From NCBI GenBank assembly GCA_034698045.1, contig JAQGAU010000063.1, positions 1-46,589 on the forward strand: a DNA stretch of 46,589 nucleotides, written 5' to 3'. How positions within the stretch are numbered: position 1 is the first letter of the stretch; every line of letters starts with the position of its first letter. This document shows positions 1 to 11,400 of the stretch, one piece after another. A model generated the notes under the pieces. That model did no database searches. It worked only from the letters and a program-made list of their open reading frames with translations, and was not told where the DNA came from. Source of the stretch: Paramacrobiotus richtersi (lineage: Eukaryota; Tardigrada; Eutardigrada; Parachela; Macrobiotidae). Made by a program: the position numbers and the translations under genes.

Positions 1-3000
1 AAACTGCACAATACCTCTTCAACGGCAGAAGATTATAATCAGATCTTCGCTGAGATTCTGGCATTTGAGACGACACTTATGAACGTGAGTATCTTCCTTT
101 CCCCTTGTTCTGGGCGTTAGGAGCATGTCTGCAAACAGAGTCAGCTGTAACGATGGCTAAAAGAAAAGCCATTTTGTCGTGTCTAACCTTTCTTTTGGCT
201 GGATTCTATATGATGGTTGCCTTATTTAATTTAATTTGTTTCCGTTACATACATAGGCAGAAGTCACGGAGGAATTGTTCAGCTCCTTTTTGTTGTAGGC
301 CACACTCCCCCGTGAAGAAACCTTGAACGAAACCAGACTGTTCAACCCCAAAGGACTCAGCGAATTCAGCTATACCAGTTCCATTAACTTCACCGCCGCC
401 AACTGGGTATCGTACTTCCAGAACGTGTGGCCTCAGTCACGCGACAAGATCAAGGCCAACATGACTGTGAACATCCGCCAGGAACGATATTATGAAGCTC
501 TGAATGCCGCACTGGCCAGCAAGATGGAAAACCCCGAAGCCGGATTCCGGTATGATGACGTATAGATGAATCATGAAAGCAGCTAATTAAAGCGTCAAGT
601 CGCCGAACATGACCTTTGGTGGTTCCTCTAGGTTCTTTGCCAACTACATCGGGTTCAAGATCATCGAGTCCTACCTTAAGGTGCTACCCAGCGAAGCACA
701 AGCCATTTCTGCGAGATTCCAGAATGTTCTTAGTGGCACGAGTGCTCAGCCACCAAAATGGGAGACCTGCGTGGATTTGGTGAATGGTCAGTTGCCCAAC
801 GCTGTCGGAAGCATGTACGTTCAAAAGTACTTCCGTGCTGAAGCCAAAGCAGAGGTAACAAAAATGACTTTAAAATGCAACAATTGATTGTAGTGTCTAT
901 AAACTATATGCTTGTTCCAGCTGGGGGAAATGATTATCAATCTCATGGCCAGCTTCAAGAAAATTATTCGGGTATGCTACTGAAACCACAGAAACAAGAT
1001 GTAGATAATGCAAAGTTATGTGTTTATGGAGGATACGTATTCGTCTGTGTAAAAACGGATCTAACTTTGCTAGGAATCATATTGGATGGACGAGGAGACG
1101 CGCACGAAAGCGATGGCCAAGGCCGAGAAATTCACCTCACTGGTGGCTTACGACGACTACCTGATGACCAACGACACCGAAGTCAACAATGAACACGCCA
1201 GCGTAAATCACAAAATTGCCGACTGTCTTTCTGTATCCGATTTAAATGTAAAACAATTTCTAGTTCCAAATCGTTAACAATGATTTGTTGGGGACCTTCC
1301 TCAATGCACAAAATTTCGTCGTGGACGTCGAAGGAAAGAAGTTGATGCGCGACAACTTGCCATCTGACTGGATCACTGGTCCGGCCATTGTCAATGCCTA
1401 CTACATGCCGGATTACAACTCTATCTGTAAGTCAAACTTTCCCCATGGTCAAAGCAATCGCTTAATGGAAGTAGGCACCATGCGTTTAATACTGTATTAG
1501 GGTGAAAGAACACCCAATTACGAATTACCATACAGCGGTAGACCTTATGCAGAGTGATTTTTCTCCCTAGCATTCCCTGCCGGTATTTTGCAACCACCGT
1601 TTTTGGGTTATGGCTACCCAAAATACTGGAATTATGCCGCAATCGGAACTGTTATTGGGCATGAAATCACCCATGGCTTCGATAACCAAGGTACCATAAT
1701 CTCGACAACATTGTGTGATAAGTATAAAGGTCATTCTCAAAACCTTTGCATGCTGAACTAAATATAGCATAAAACGGCTAACCTGGAAGAGTAGCCAAGA
1801 CTCGCTCTAGAGCCTTTACTTTCTCAAGCACACGTATGCTTTGATACGGAAAATGTCTCTACATTTGAAATTTCTAGTAGCTTTGCGATACAAATAAAAA
1901 TGTTTGAAGATTTAAGCAGCTTTGCCCAACTGTCGCTCCGGTCCCATAATCATGTAGACGATTAAGCCCCTTCTTTCAAAGTAGACGTACGAACCGAAGA
2001 GTGAAAATAATAAAGCGTAACTTTAGGATCCCAAGTTGACGGTGATGGTAAGCTAACAGACTGGTGGACGCCCGAGGCCAGAGCCAAATTCAACGAACGA
2101 GCGCAGGGTATCATTGACCAGTACAGCAAGTACACTTATCTGGGCAGCCCGCTGAACGGCAAGGGTAACCAGGGTGAAAACATTGCCGACAATGGGGGAA
2201 TTAAAGAGTCGTTTATGGTAAGCAAATTTCCATACGATCCTGTCAGAAATGCACAGATTCTTCGTATAATAGTGGAGTGTCGTGATATATAGATTTTTAT
2301 AACTGCATTACTGCAAAAATTGTTCTACCGGTATCTTAATTCATTGTCAAAATAAGCACAACTATTACAGATGTTTTTGCAATTTTCATTACTGAAATTT
2401 TTTATCTAGTTTCGTGTTTAAACAGGCATACCAGTCATATGTCGAGACAACGCGCGAAGGCAAACCGGAAGACCGTCTTCCCGGATTCCATACCTTTACC
2501 GCCGGTAAGTAATTAAAAAAGTGAAGTTGCGTGTATCGATTTATATGTTAAGCGAACTGGATCTCTTGGATGACAAAATACACTAACAATCGTGTTTTTT
2601 GTCTTGACAGAGCAAATGTTTTACCTCAGCTATGCTCAGGTATGAGTTGTGTAATCTTATCACATTTACATATAGCATGATGTTAACTACAGTATTATTC
2701 TGTTGTAGCTTTGGTGCGGTGACTACACGCCACAGGAGATGAAGAAGCAGTTGTCCAGTAAGTCACGATAATTGTGGGTAGAGACCAACTCGGAAACTTA
2801 CATTGGACCTGTATCGAGGATGCTGCTATACTGTGCTTTACTGTTATATACTTAATGGTTATCTGCATGGGTGACAACGGGTTCTGCCATTGTTTCAAAT
2901 GTGATAAACATTTTGTTTTCCAGGACCACATAGTCCAGGGCGTTATCGCATTATTGGACCATTGCAAAATGCCGCCAGTTTTGCCCAGGCGTACAAATGC

Positions 3001-3081
3001 CCTGCTTGCCCTGCTACTATAGATAATGTCAATAACTGTCCTTCCTACATGAATCCTCCCGTCAAAAACGCCGTTTGGTAG
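1..3081 (+). CDS. Neprilysin-like M13 zinc metallopeptidase, copy 1 (5' part outside the window)
   Basis: Type II membrane ectopeptidase family that cleaves small extracellular peptides. Twelve exons are visible: 1-84, 299-549, 632-854, 921-971, 1074-1202, 1264-1426, 1571-1690, 2027-2217, 2426-2504, 2611-2639, 2709-2757 and 2924-3081. All introns are GT-AG and phases agree, giving 508 C-terminal residues. The substrate-binding NAYY motif lies in exon 6. The zinc motif HEITH is in exon 7, the third zinc ligand is in GENIADNGG (exon 8), and HSPGRYRI with the terminal VW is in exon 12. All catalytic positions are kept, so this copy should be active. The N-terminal anchor and first domain lie upstream of base 1. 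Exon boundaries are the same as in copies 2 and 3 downstream, so the three are tandem duplicates. The acceptor of exon 2 (298) was chosen over 256 because the earlier one runs into a stop. Confidence 0.9.
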
Positions 3082-3109
3082 TCTTCAACATCTTCACTTT
3101 CTGTACAAA

Positions 3110-3310
3110 ATTTTAACACTTTTCCCAAGTCCATCTGACTGGTTGATGTGCACTGATCTGTGATTGTGTAAATTCCCGTACGCCGGACGAATGATGCGCC
3201 GCAATGGGAGAGTCTGGTTTAACGGCAGTTCTAGTAAAAGCAACACCGATTATTAAGCCAACTGATCACGATTTAGAATGTTGCATGATTAATAAATTAT
3301 GAAATAGTGG
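3110..3310 (+). repeat. Diverged copy of the neprilysin upstream block
   Basis: This stretch just after copy 1 resembles the DNA upstream of copies 2 (about 7950-8110) and 3 (about 14855-14900). Shared runs include 'aattcccgt', 'gtctggttta' and 'gcaaca(c/g)cgattattaa', ending in an AT-rich 'gcatgattaataaatta'. It appears to be the start of a duplication unit whose gene is no longer next to it, since the unrelated Ig-like gene follows instead. No coding frame is seen. Confidence 0.55.
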
Positions 3311-4397
3311 AGGTTCTGCAGTCCAGGCTGTTTTCGTGATATCACTGATATGTTGCCCGTATCCGTGGTACTACGTCGTTAATGATCTAATGACGTTTTG
3401 AGGCAGAAATTTGTATACAAGGTGTGAGCGTCTTATTGCACAATTTGTCAATAATAACAAAACTACATGAATGCATGTGGTTGCTGGTGCTACCATGCAG
3501 AAGCGGCTTAAAGTCCGGCCGAAGGGGTGAGTAGGAACCCTCGATCGCCGCCCGTGGCGCGGCCCCAAATCGGTCAAAATTGCGAAAGCATTTTCTACAA
3601 AACCCAAAATTGTTCGTTCGCGCGCCTGGTCACCGGCCAAATTTTTTTTATACTGGGGCCATACGGTATTTTGGCCCCAGCATGAATGTTTCGAGACAGG
3701 TAGGTCCCAGGTCGCGAGACAGCTATCCAGGTACTATTACTGCTTAAACCTTAATCCAACGAGTCGGGAAGCATAAATAAGCGCCGAGCTGCTTGCTCAC
3801 AATCGAAACGACCGCATCCGCGTTGCTATGGATGCCATGATGCGGGGTGTTTGAACTGTTCCGCTAACATATGATTTTTTCGGCAGCTGGGTAACAGGTT
3901 CATATTACAACATGAGATCTTGCTCACTCAACCTGGGTTGCCGATCAGGCTCGCCAGGACCAAATAAACGAATAACCGGGTGGTGGATTTACAGATTACG
4001 ATTCAGAAAGGTGACTCTACTCTTTACACGATCATGCAGTCACAAGCACACGACGACACACAGGATTTTTATTAAGGAAATTAGGAAACGAACGAACATA
4101 CGATACGTGATAAGCTAGCAAGCCCGGTTGGCGCACAGCCCAGATCAACACTGATTTGTTTAGAGAGATTCTGCTACGCATTACGACTTCGGAACGCTAA
4201 TGGGGAGATCCCCATTCACTCAATCAGTGCGATCACTGCACACCTGTACGTACAACAGCTTACACGCTATAATATTCATCACAGTAATGTCACGCCATAT
4301 TGCGATCCATCTATCCGTTCGCTGGTTTTTGTTTATGCCACCGAGAAGCTACATACAGATAGGCTTTGGAAATCCTACCCTAGTACGAATAAGCGCC
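3311..4397. other. Intergenic stretch upstream of the Ig-like gene
   Basis: No convincing coding exon. A 28-bp hairpin with 9-bp arms CTGGGGCCA/TGGCCCCAG lies at 3653-3680 beside a T-rich run and a CpG-rich patch (3500-3640), which may be an old element end. The rest probably holds the promoter and 5' leader of the Ig-like gene. An upstream in-frame ATG exists at 4200. Confidence 0.4.
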
Positions 4398-5551
4398 ATG
4401 GTACAGCTTGGCGTCTCACGTGGCGCTCGAAAACTCGCAGACTGCTGTTTTCTAGCATTACTGCTTGCAGAAGTGGGACAGGGATGTGCCGTACAGAAAG
4501 AAATTAGTTTGTCCCAGCTTCTGACTACAGGTACGCCAACATGTGTTAAAAGTTTCCCATGTGCCGTATTCATCAAACCGATAACGCTGTTGTGTCGGCT
4601 ACTATGGATCGATATTATCTGCAACTGACTTTGAAAAACTTTCTACTTGTTTGACCTTTATGAAAGGGTATTCGCTCATCTGCAGATGCACAACTAACAA
4701 CAACCATTCCAAGCACTGCAGAGCGAGAAGAGAAGGACATGTTGGTATTAACCGAGACCTCACTAGCTTCCACGGAACCGTCCCCGGATCACAGCATCGT
4801 ACGAGCAGATTTGGGTACAACGGTTGATTTGTCTTGCAAACCAATTGCGCCAGATGGACGCGTCGATAAGTTTGCTGTACTCGACACGGTCACTTGGAGC
4901 CATCAAGACGTACTGATCCAATCCAATACCTCAGCTCCCCTTACGTCTGCATGGTTCTATTATAGCCTCGCAAAAACCGCGGATTCGGTACATTTGTTCA
5001 TACATAATGTCACGAGCGATTCTGCCGGGACCGTCAAATGTTATCACATGTGCGGAACAGAACAGAACAACTCTTGCTTGGTCAAGCAATATGAACTAAT
5101 ACCGAGACTACGCGCTAACAATGTGTTTCTTGAACGCATGGAGAACGCAACCGCTCAAAACGGAAGACTGAGAATCACCTGTCGGGCAGCGGTTTATTGT
5201 CCCGATGGACCAGATCAATACTTTATCTGGAAGTATGGTGATGTGTTTGTTACGGCGCCGACAGGGCATTACTTCCGCGAAAAATACAAGAACCAAAATT
5301 TGCCGTTTGGTATATTTGCTTTGAAAATTTCTTGGGCCTTCTCGGGTTCTGGTGCAACAGGCAGAGTCTGCGAAGCTACATTGGAAATTGTGGCGTCACA
5401 ATTTTCTCCTCCGGAGACATTACCGGTGGCATGCTGGGTGCGAGTTCACCATCTTGGCGATGAGTGGTTCATCCAGCGAGCGTATGCTCATTTTCCTAAG
5501 CTTTCGCCAATGTCGGCCTTTCAGTTGAATGATGCTAAACGGCTGACTTGA
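4398..5551 (+). CDS. Secreted two-Ig-like-domain protein, family not recognised
   Basis: Two exons, 4398-4530 and 4686-5551 (phase-1 GT-AG intron), give 332 aa. Residues 1-30 look like a signal peptide with the hydrophobic core CCFLALLLAEVG. A Thr/Ser/Glu-rich linker follows (about 45-85). Residues about 86-165 have Ig hallmarks: Cys95, Trp115, and a D-S-A-G-T-V-K-C tail with Cys163. A second Ig-like unit spans about 190-315, beginning around ITCRA (Cys210) with FIWKYG as the probable core Trp, and has extra cysteines. Several N-x-S/T sites are present. No transmembrane segment or GPI-type tail is seen, so it should be secreted. It sits between neprilysin copies and has no sequence relation to them. 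The in-frame ATG at 4200 would put about 66 residues before the signal peptide, so 4398 is preferred. Ligand and function are unknown. Confidence 0.7.
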
Positions 5552-8100
5552 ATTCGGCAGTATGTCTGATCGTTTGCAAAATATTATATATTCATAAGAC
5601 GTGTTTGTCCCGATGTAGACACGGTGCAGAGATTTTACAAATCTATCTAACACAAGATTAGCAAGCAACAATACTTCGCATGGTTCTATTGCGGCTTTGA
5701 TGAGGTTACTATACTAAACGACCGTGAACCGGCAAAACCGCCCGTAGGGAGAAAATCCCGCGTCAGTTTTGTCCACTTGAAACTAATTATTTTTTGGATC
5801 AGAAAAACGTGCCCGAATAAAACCGATTATCTACTGAGTTCGGGCAAAAGTTAGACCTTTAGAAGATGGTCTCGCTAGACGGGGAAAGAGTTGTTCGGGC
5901 GGGCAAAATTTTCAACGGATGGAATTCTTGTCCTTTACGCGGTTTTGCCGGTCACAAACGAACTATCGGTTTGGTCGACGGTTACGAACGTCGAATCCGA
6001 CATTCCGCTGTGGGACTTTGAGTTTACTCTTTTTCGTTTCTTGTTTTATTTTTTTAGTGTTTCGCTGGAGCTGATTGTGACAACGTACAGATAGAAAATT
6101 TATTTATTCTTCAACCGTTGTACTACAGCATTCCTCTCTAGCTTCGACTTTCGTATGACAATATGATAATGTACTGTAATCCGTTATTTCGATCGTTTTG
6201 TTCAGAATCATCAGAAGTCCCTGAAAAAGTTTAGGACACAGCCACAGTAAACAGTATGTGGAAATTTCCGCCTGTTGAAAGTTTTGCGGGTCAGAAAGAA
6301 GTTTTCAGTTTGATCGGCTAACGCCGTAGATCAATGGAGAAATACATACCGTAGTAAAACGGTCGAGTAGTATATAGAAAATATCGGCAAAAGTCTTTTG
6401 TTGTATCTCGGGGGAAAAATAACAACCACTGATAAAAGAGATTTAGGTTAAAAAAACCGTTTGGCTGACCTGAATCAATGCACCGTTAGATATACAGTAC
6501 TACCCATTCAACGAAGATCTGATAGATACAGAACTAGGAAGTGACCAACGGTAGTTTGCGGAAAGGAGCTCCAAAAGTTTCGTGCTGAAAAAATAAGCCC
6601 AGAAACTTCACAATTCTAAACACGAATGGGCCGCGCGATATCGATACTGGGTAGATTTTTCCATTCAATAAAATTAAGCTGAACAACTCCTGCGTGGCTG
6701 GTTGTAGTGATCCTGTACTTCCAGTCCCAGACAATGCGGGAATAGCTGTTGCCGCCCCGTTGTGTTGATAACTGTTAAGCTCCACAAGTAACCAATATGA
6801 CGGTACTTCTGACTTTCGCAGAGCTCGCTGTCGACTAACGCATACTTTGTGTCTGTGTGCGTTTCATTTCGAGCGGGAGAAGGTAGGCGTGGTCCTCGTT
6901 GATCTCTCCCAAAAGTTCTTTCGTGTTCGTTGCATCGGTCATTGTGCTTCGGTTATTTGTCAGAATGTAGATTTCCTAAACGAATTGCTTCTTTTCGCAT
7001 TGTGCACGCCACAGATGTCACCACGCATGTAGAAATTAATAAATATGAAGTTTAAATGGGTTGAATTGTCTCATTGGTCTCGGCAACTGGTTTTTCATAA
7101 GTTTAATTTCAAGGTCACCTTGAAGATTTTACAAATAAGTCAGTGTGCGCTATGCCGGCATAATAGTTTTTAAAAAAGGTCATGGGGCCCCTTTTGGACT
7201 ATCAGAAATCTAACGGTCATCTTCGTTTTTACCTACCTTTCGTGGTTATTTGAATTTTTTTGACATGGGGCGGCCGCGCGTATCATAGATCTTGAGTTAG
7301 ATGCTAGTTTGTATCGCGAAACTTTACCTTTGACCTTTGCTGGGAAGTCAAGAGATTCTGCAAAGAAATAATATGCTTTTATACAAAATGGTTCCCTGCG
7401 TCAACGAAGACTAAAGACTGGAGCAACGCTATGTGCCATTTTTTACAGCTCCGTTTAATGTTAAACGTCTTGACGTATAAATTATGAGTTATCGCATCAT
7501 AATTTTCCCATTGCAAAGTCGCACAGATTTGCTCAAGCATATAGATGCCGTTTGCGCGTTGCGGGTGCTGATGATCATGCATAGAGATCCTGCTTGAAGC
7601 ATGCCAAGAATTACGTCGTTTGCAAACGACGACATGCAGCACCACTTTATAAAAAAGTCAACCTCATCTACAGTACAGTACTTCGAGGCAACGGAATTAG
7701 GGTAGTTTGGGCGTGGTTTATTCTAACCTGGGTAGGATGCTGCCCGTACCATAACATGCGCCAAAACGGAACAAGAACGACAAACACAAAAACTTTATCG
7801 TACGAAAAACAAGCGAACTGGAAGTTACACAACGTGAGCAACCGCCTTTTATACCGAGGCCAGGTGAGCTGACCCGGTACGACTCTTTCCGCTGATACGC
7901 CGATCCCTCTGTTGGCGGAACCTTGTCAATTTTTCCGTACGTAGTCCATCTGAGACTGAATGGTCGATGCGCACTGGTGTTTGATTTGTAGTAAGTTCCC
8001 GTGCCGGGCACTGATACGCAACGGAAGTGTTTGGTTTGAAGGCAGGTTTGGGTACTGAAGGCAACAGCAATTACAACTGACCAGGGTTTTTAATGCTGCA
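5552..8100. other. Gene-free interval between the Ig-like gene and neprilysin copy 2
   Basis: About 2.5 kb without a supportable gene. It contains an imperfect 17-18 bp inverted repeat, 5724-5741 against 5939-5955 (GCGGTTTTGCCGGTTCAC type), enclosing about 230 bp, possibly a small MITE remnant. The last 150-250 bp belong to the upstream block shared with copy 3. Confidence 0.45.
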
Positions 8101-8440
8101 TGATTTGGCAATTACGGATATAGTCGCAACACTGATCGGTGGTTAATTCCCATGCCAGATTAACGACCTTGATACGGCAATAATCTGTCACTCCCAAATT
8201 TTGATTAGTGTCATATTTATCAGGTATGATATCACTGATAAAATCTAACAATACCGTATCGCCATGAATACGTATGTACTATGTAGTCAGCGGCGCATAG
8301 CTGTCATTGCATTTAACTCACAAATACCAGCTCAAAATTTGATAACAGAAAAGTGCAGCTGGTGGTTAATTAGTCAGTTGTTCCATATTTTCTTGGGTTG
8401 TTTACGAGTTTCTCCATAATTCTCAAGAGTGCAGTTCACG
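8100..8440 (+). promoter_or_regulatory. Conserved upstream block of neprilysin copy 2
   Basis: This segment is closely similar to 14890-15279 in front of copy 3, including 'tcaggtatgatatcac', 'aataccgtatcgccatgaat' and the leader 'tcttgggttgtttacgag'. It directly precedes the start codon and was duplicated with the gene, so it likely contains promoter and 5' leader. No clear TATA box is recognised. Confidence 0.5.
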
Positions 8441-11400
8441 ATGGAAAATGAAGTAAATGAAATGTAAGCTTTGCTGCAGTTTCTTGCTGTCCTAAAATGC
8501 TGTATACTCGCCATCTTCAGAGCAACGGAAATTTATTGTTAATTTTAACAGGGAATATACAAACTCCACCGCCACAAAATGGAGAACAGCAACTATGCTC
8601 ATTATGCTAATTCAGTTTTTAGCCTTGTTTGTGGCCTTAATTGTTTTAGGCCTGAGAACATTTGCGCCAGGTTGGGAATCAAACAAATCAAATGCTGGTA
8701 ACATCAGAGGAATGTGCAGATGCAGAAGTATGTTTTTCCAGACCCAGTTGCAAACCAGTGCATAATCGACCAAGACGTCAGAGTTTGCTTGACTCCGGAA
8801 TGCATACAAGCAGGTTGGAGTTTTATATTTACAGTGGTGCTGGGCCAAGTCTGGGCAACTGGTTATAGGCCCTCCCATCGCCCACCGTAAAGCCCGACAG
8901 TTACTTTTCTAACGTATTCCAGACGCCCATTCATTTAGCTATCGTTCATGGTTTAAAGCTTAGTTCTATCAAGTGACTCGTATTTTTTATAAATTTTTAA
9001 TCGAGTCACACCAGCTTCAAAAACTTGCCCGACCAGTGCACTTCTCTCCTCGAAACTGATAAAACAATTCCTCTAAAATCACAGAATGAATAGTTTTTGG
9101 TCATGTTGAATTCACTGGGAAGAACCATCTTTCGTGTTCTTGCGAGAAGCAAAAAAGGCTCATTTTGAGCCACTGTTGGCTGCTGTGGGCAGTGGCGCTA
9201 GCAACAGTGTAGAAGTCGACCAGTGGTTGGTTTGACCTTTGCCATACGACCCGATGAGGTTGTATAAGGGTGTTTTTGCGCTGTAATTGTAAAGGAAGAA
9301 CCAAGCTATCAGCCTCATTTCAAATCCATCACGTGTACAAAGCATTTCCAAACATATTGCGCCTTAAATCTCCAGTCTTTTTTAATCAATTTTATCGCGT
9401 GCTTGCGATAATTTTCGTACCAAGATTCGAAAATGTTCTACGCAACCCTAATGCATCACATGCCCTTTCTGAGGCCGTTCCTGGCATGGTTTGGTGATAC
9501 TCTTTCTGGAAATCAGCAGGTTGTTTCCGAAAACTTGCTCTTGTGCCTCCATAGCAACTTTTCAGTCGGATGTTTTTTAACATAGAAGTCTATGAGAGAC
9601 CAAATTCAATGGTTCGCCTTCCCACACTTTCATTGTAAAATCGTATTGGTTTTAGTTTAGGAAGAAGATATGTTTGTGGTCTATCGAATGCAGCATGCCA
9701 AGAGTTTGGGTACATACTGCGGGAGTTTCTGCAGTAGTGGTTGTACGACCAGCAAAACCGGCCCCTACCTCTGCTTGTTCAAACAGGGTTATACAGAACC
9801 GGACGCTACACAGCTTGTTTCTCTTAATCACGTTCGATAGAGGACAAAAAGTTGTCCTAGGAAAGGGCAAAATAAAAGTCTAAACGCTGCGCAACAGGGA
9901 ATGAAACACTGTCAAACACCTTTGCCCAGACTTGGCCCAGCACCTCTGTATATCCTATTTACTGCTGGTTTTGTGGAAAAACATATACGCGGAGCTGTAG
10001 TAATGCAAACAGGGTTTATGTTACACATGAAAATTAATGTTTTACACACCAGTAACGTAAGAGAATTTATGTTCATGTCGTTCATATGATTAATTATCTA
10101 GTGAAGTTCGTAGAACATAATTATGCTGTTCGAACCCTGCTCTGATTTATTATTTGCCAAAGAAATAGTATAACAATCCTTGCATTTTGTGTTACAGCAA
10201 GTACGCTGATTGCCCACATGAACAGGTAATCCAATTAACTGAATCGTAAAATGGATAATGTATTAAATATGGTCATATCTGTGAAATTATGTAGAACGGC
10301 AAACCCCTGTGATGATTTTTACGAATTTGCCTGTGGAGGCTGGAACCGTAGCAATCCTATGCCTGATGACAAATCATCATACTCTGCGTTCGAAATCTTG
10401 GACAAACAGCTTATCCAGAACTTGAAACGTAAGATGTGTTTCCTGTAAACTCTCGTCAGAAATACTATTGAAAAATTACGCATATCACCGGTTTATATCA
10501 GTACTGGCTCCATGTATGTACAGTGACGGTGGCCGTCAGAAAAAGGGCATCATGCATATGCAAAACATATGTACAGATTCACATGCGACCAGATTCGTTT
10601 CGATATATTCACGTGCAAAAATATATCTATTTACAGGATCATTAACAAAAACCGGTCGTTTGTCTAACAACCCAACGGAAACGACGGGGAAAATGCAAAA
10701 CTATTATTCCCAGTGTTGCGATGGTCTGCGAACCCCTTTCACGGTCTACGTATCAAATCTGCTGTGTAGAATCAACAATGCAGTTCATGTTTCAGGTAAT
10801 ACTAACGACCGGAAAGCATGGGATGTTCTGCGTCGTGTACTTGCCTCGTTCCGGTTGAATATGGAAAACTGGCCTTTCTTGGACAACACCGCAATCGGAA
10901 ACTTCACTCAGGACAGCCTAATTTTCGCTCTAAGCCTTGCTCGTCGGCAGGGGAACTCGCTGGGTTTGATAAATCCTGTCATCCTGCCCGATCCCCGAGC
11001 TCACGAACTGAACGTGATTTATTTTGATTTACCAACACTGACACTGCAGCGCAGTTATTACCTAAGCCAAACTGATCCAGAAGTCATGATTGTCGCCAGA
11101 CAAGCGTACAAAGAGTACGGGAAGCAACTGGCCAGCTTAGTCAATACCAAACTAAACAATGCTAATTCCTCGCCCGAAGATTTCGATCTATTGTTTTCGG
11201 AAATCTTGGAATTCGAAACCATTTTACTTAAAGTATGGAAATCTGATCTGTACCACAAATCCGAAGTACATTTTGAACTTACGCAACACGGCAACCATGC
11301 TGAAATTATTTCATTAGGCAACTGCTCCACTAGAGGAAGCCTTTGTCGGAAGAAAAGCAATAAAACTGTATGAGATGTCGAATTACACCACTGCGGCCAC

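Noticed and set aside
257-298. Earlier acceptor (256) for exon 2 of neprilysin copy 1
   Set aside because: It leads to an in-frame stop before the conserved segment. The acceptor at 298 gives the family sequence.
8612-8878. Minus-strand frame over neprilysin exons 2-3
   Set aside because: The same shadow recurs at copy 3 (15394-15648). Both are explained by duplicated plus-strand exons.
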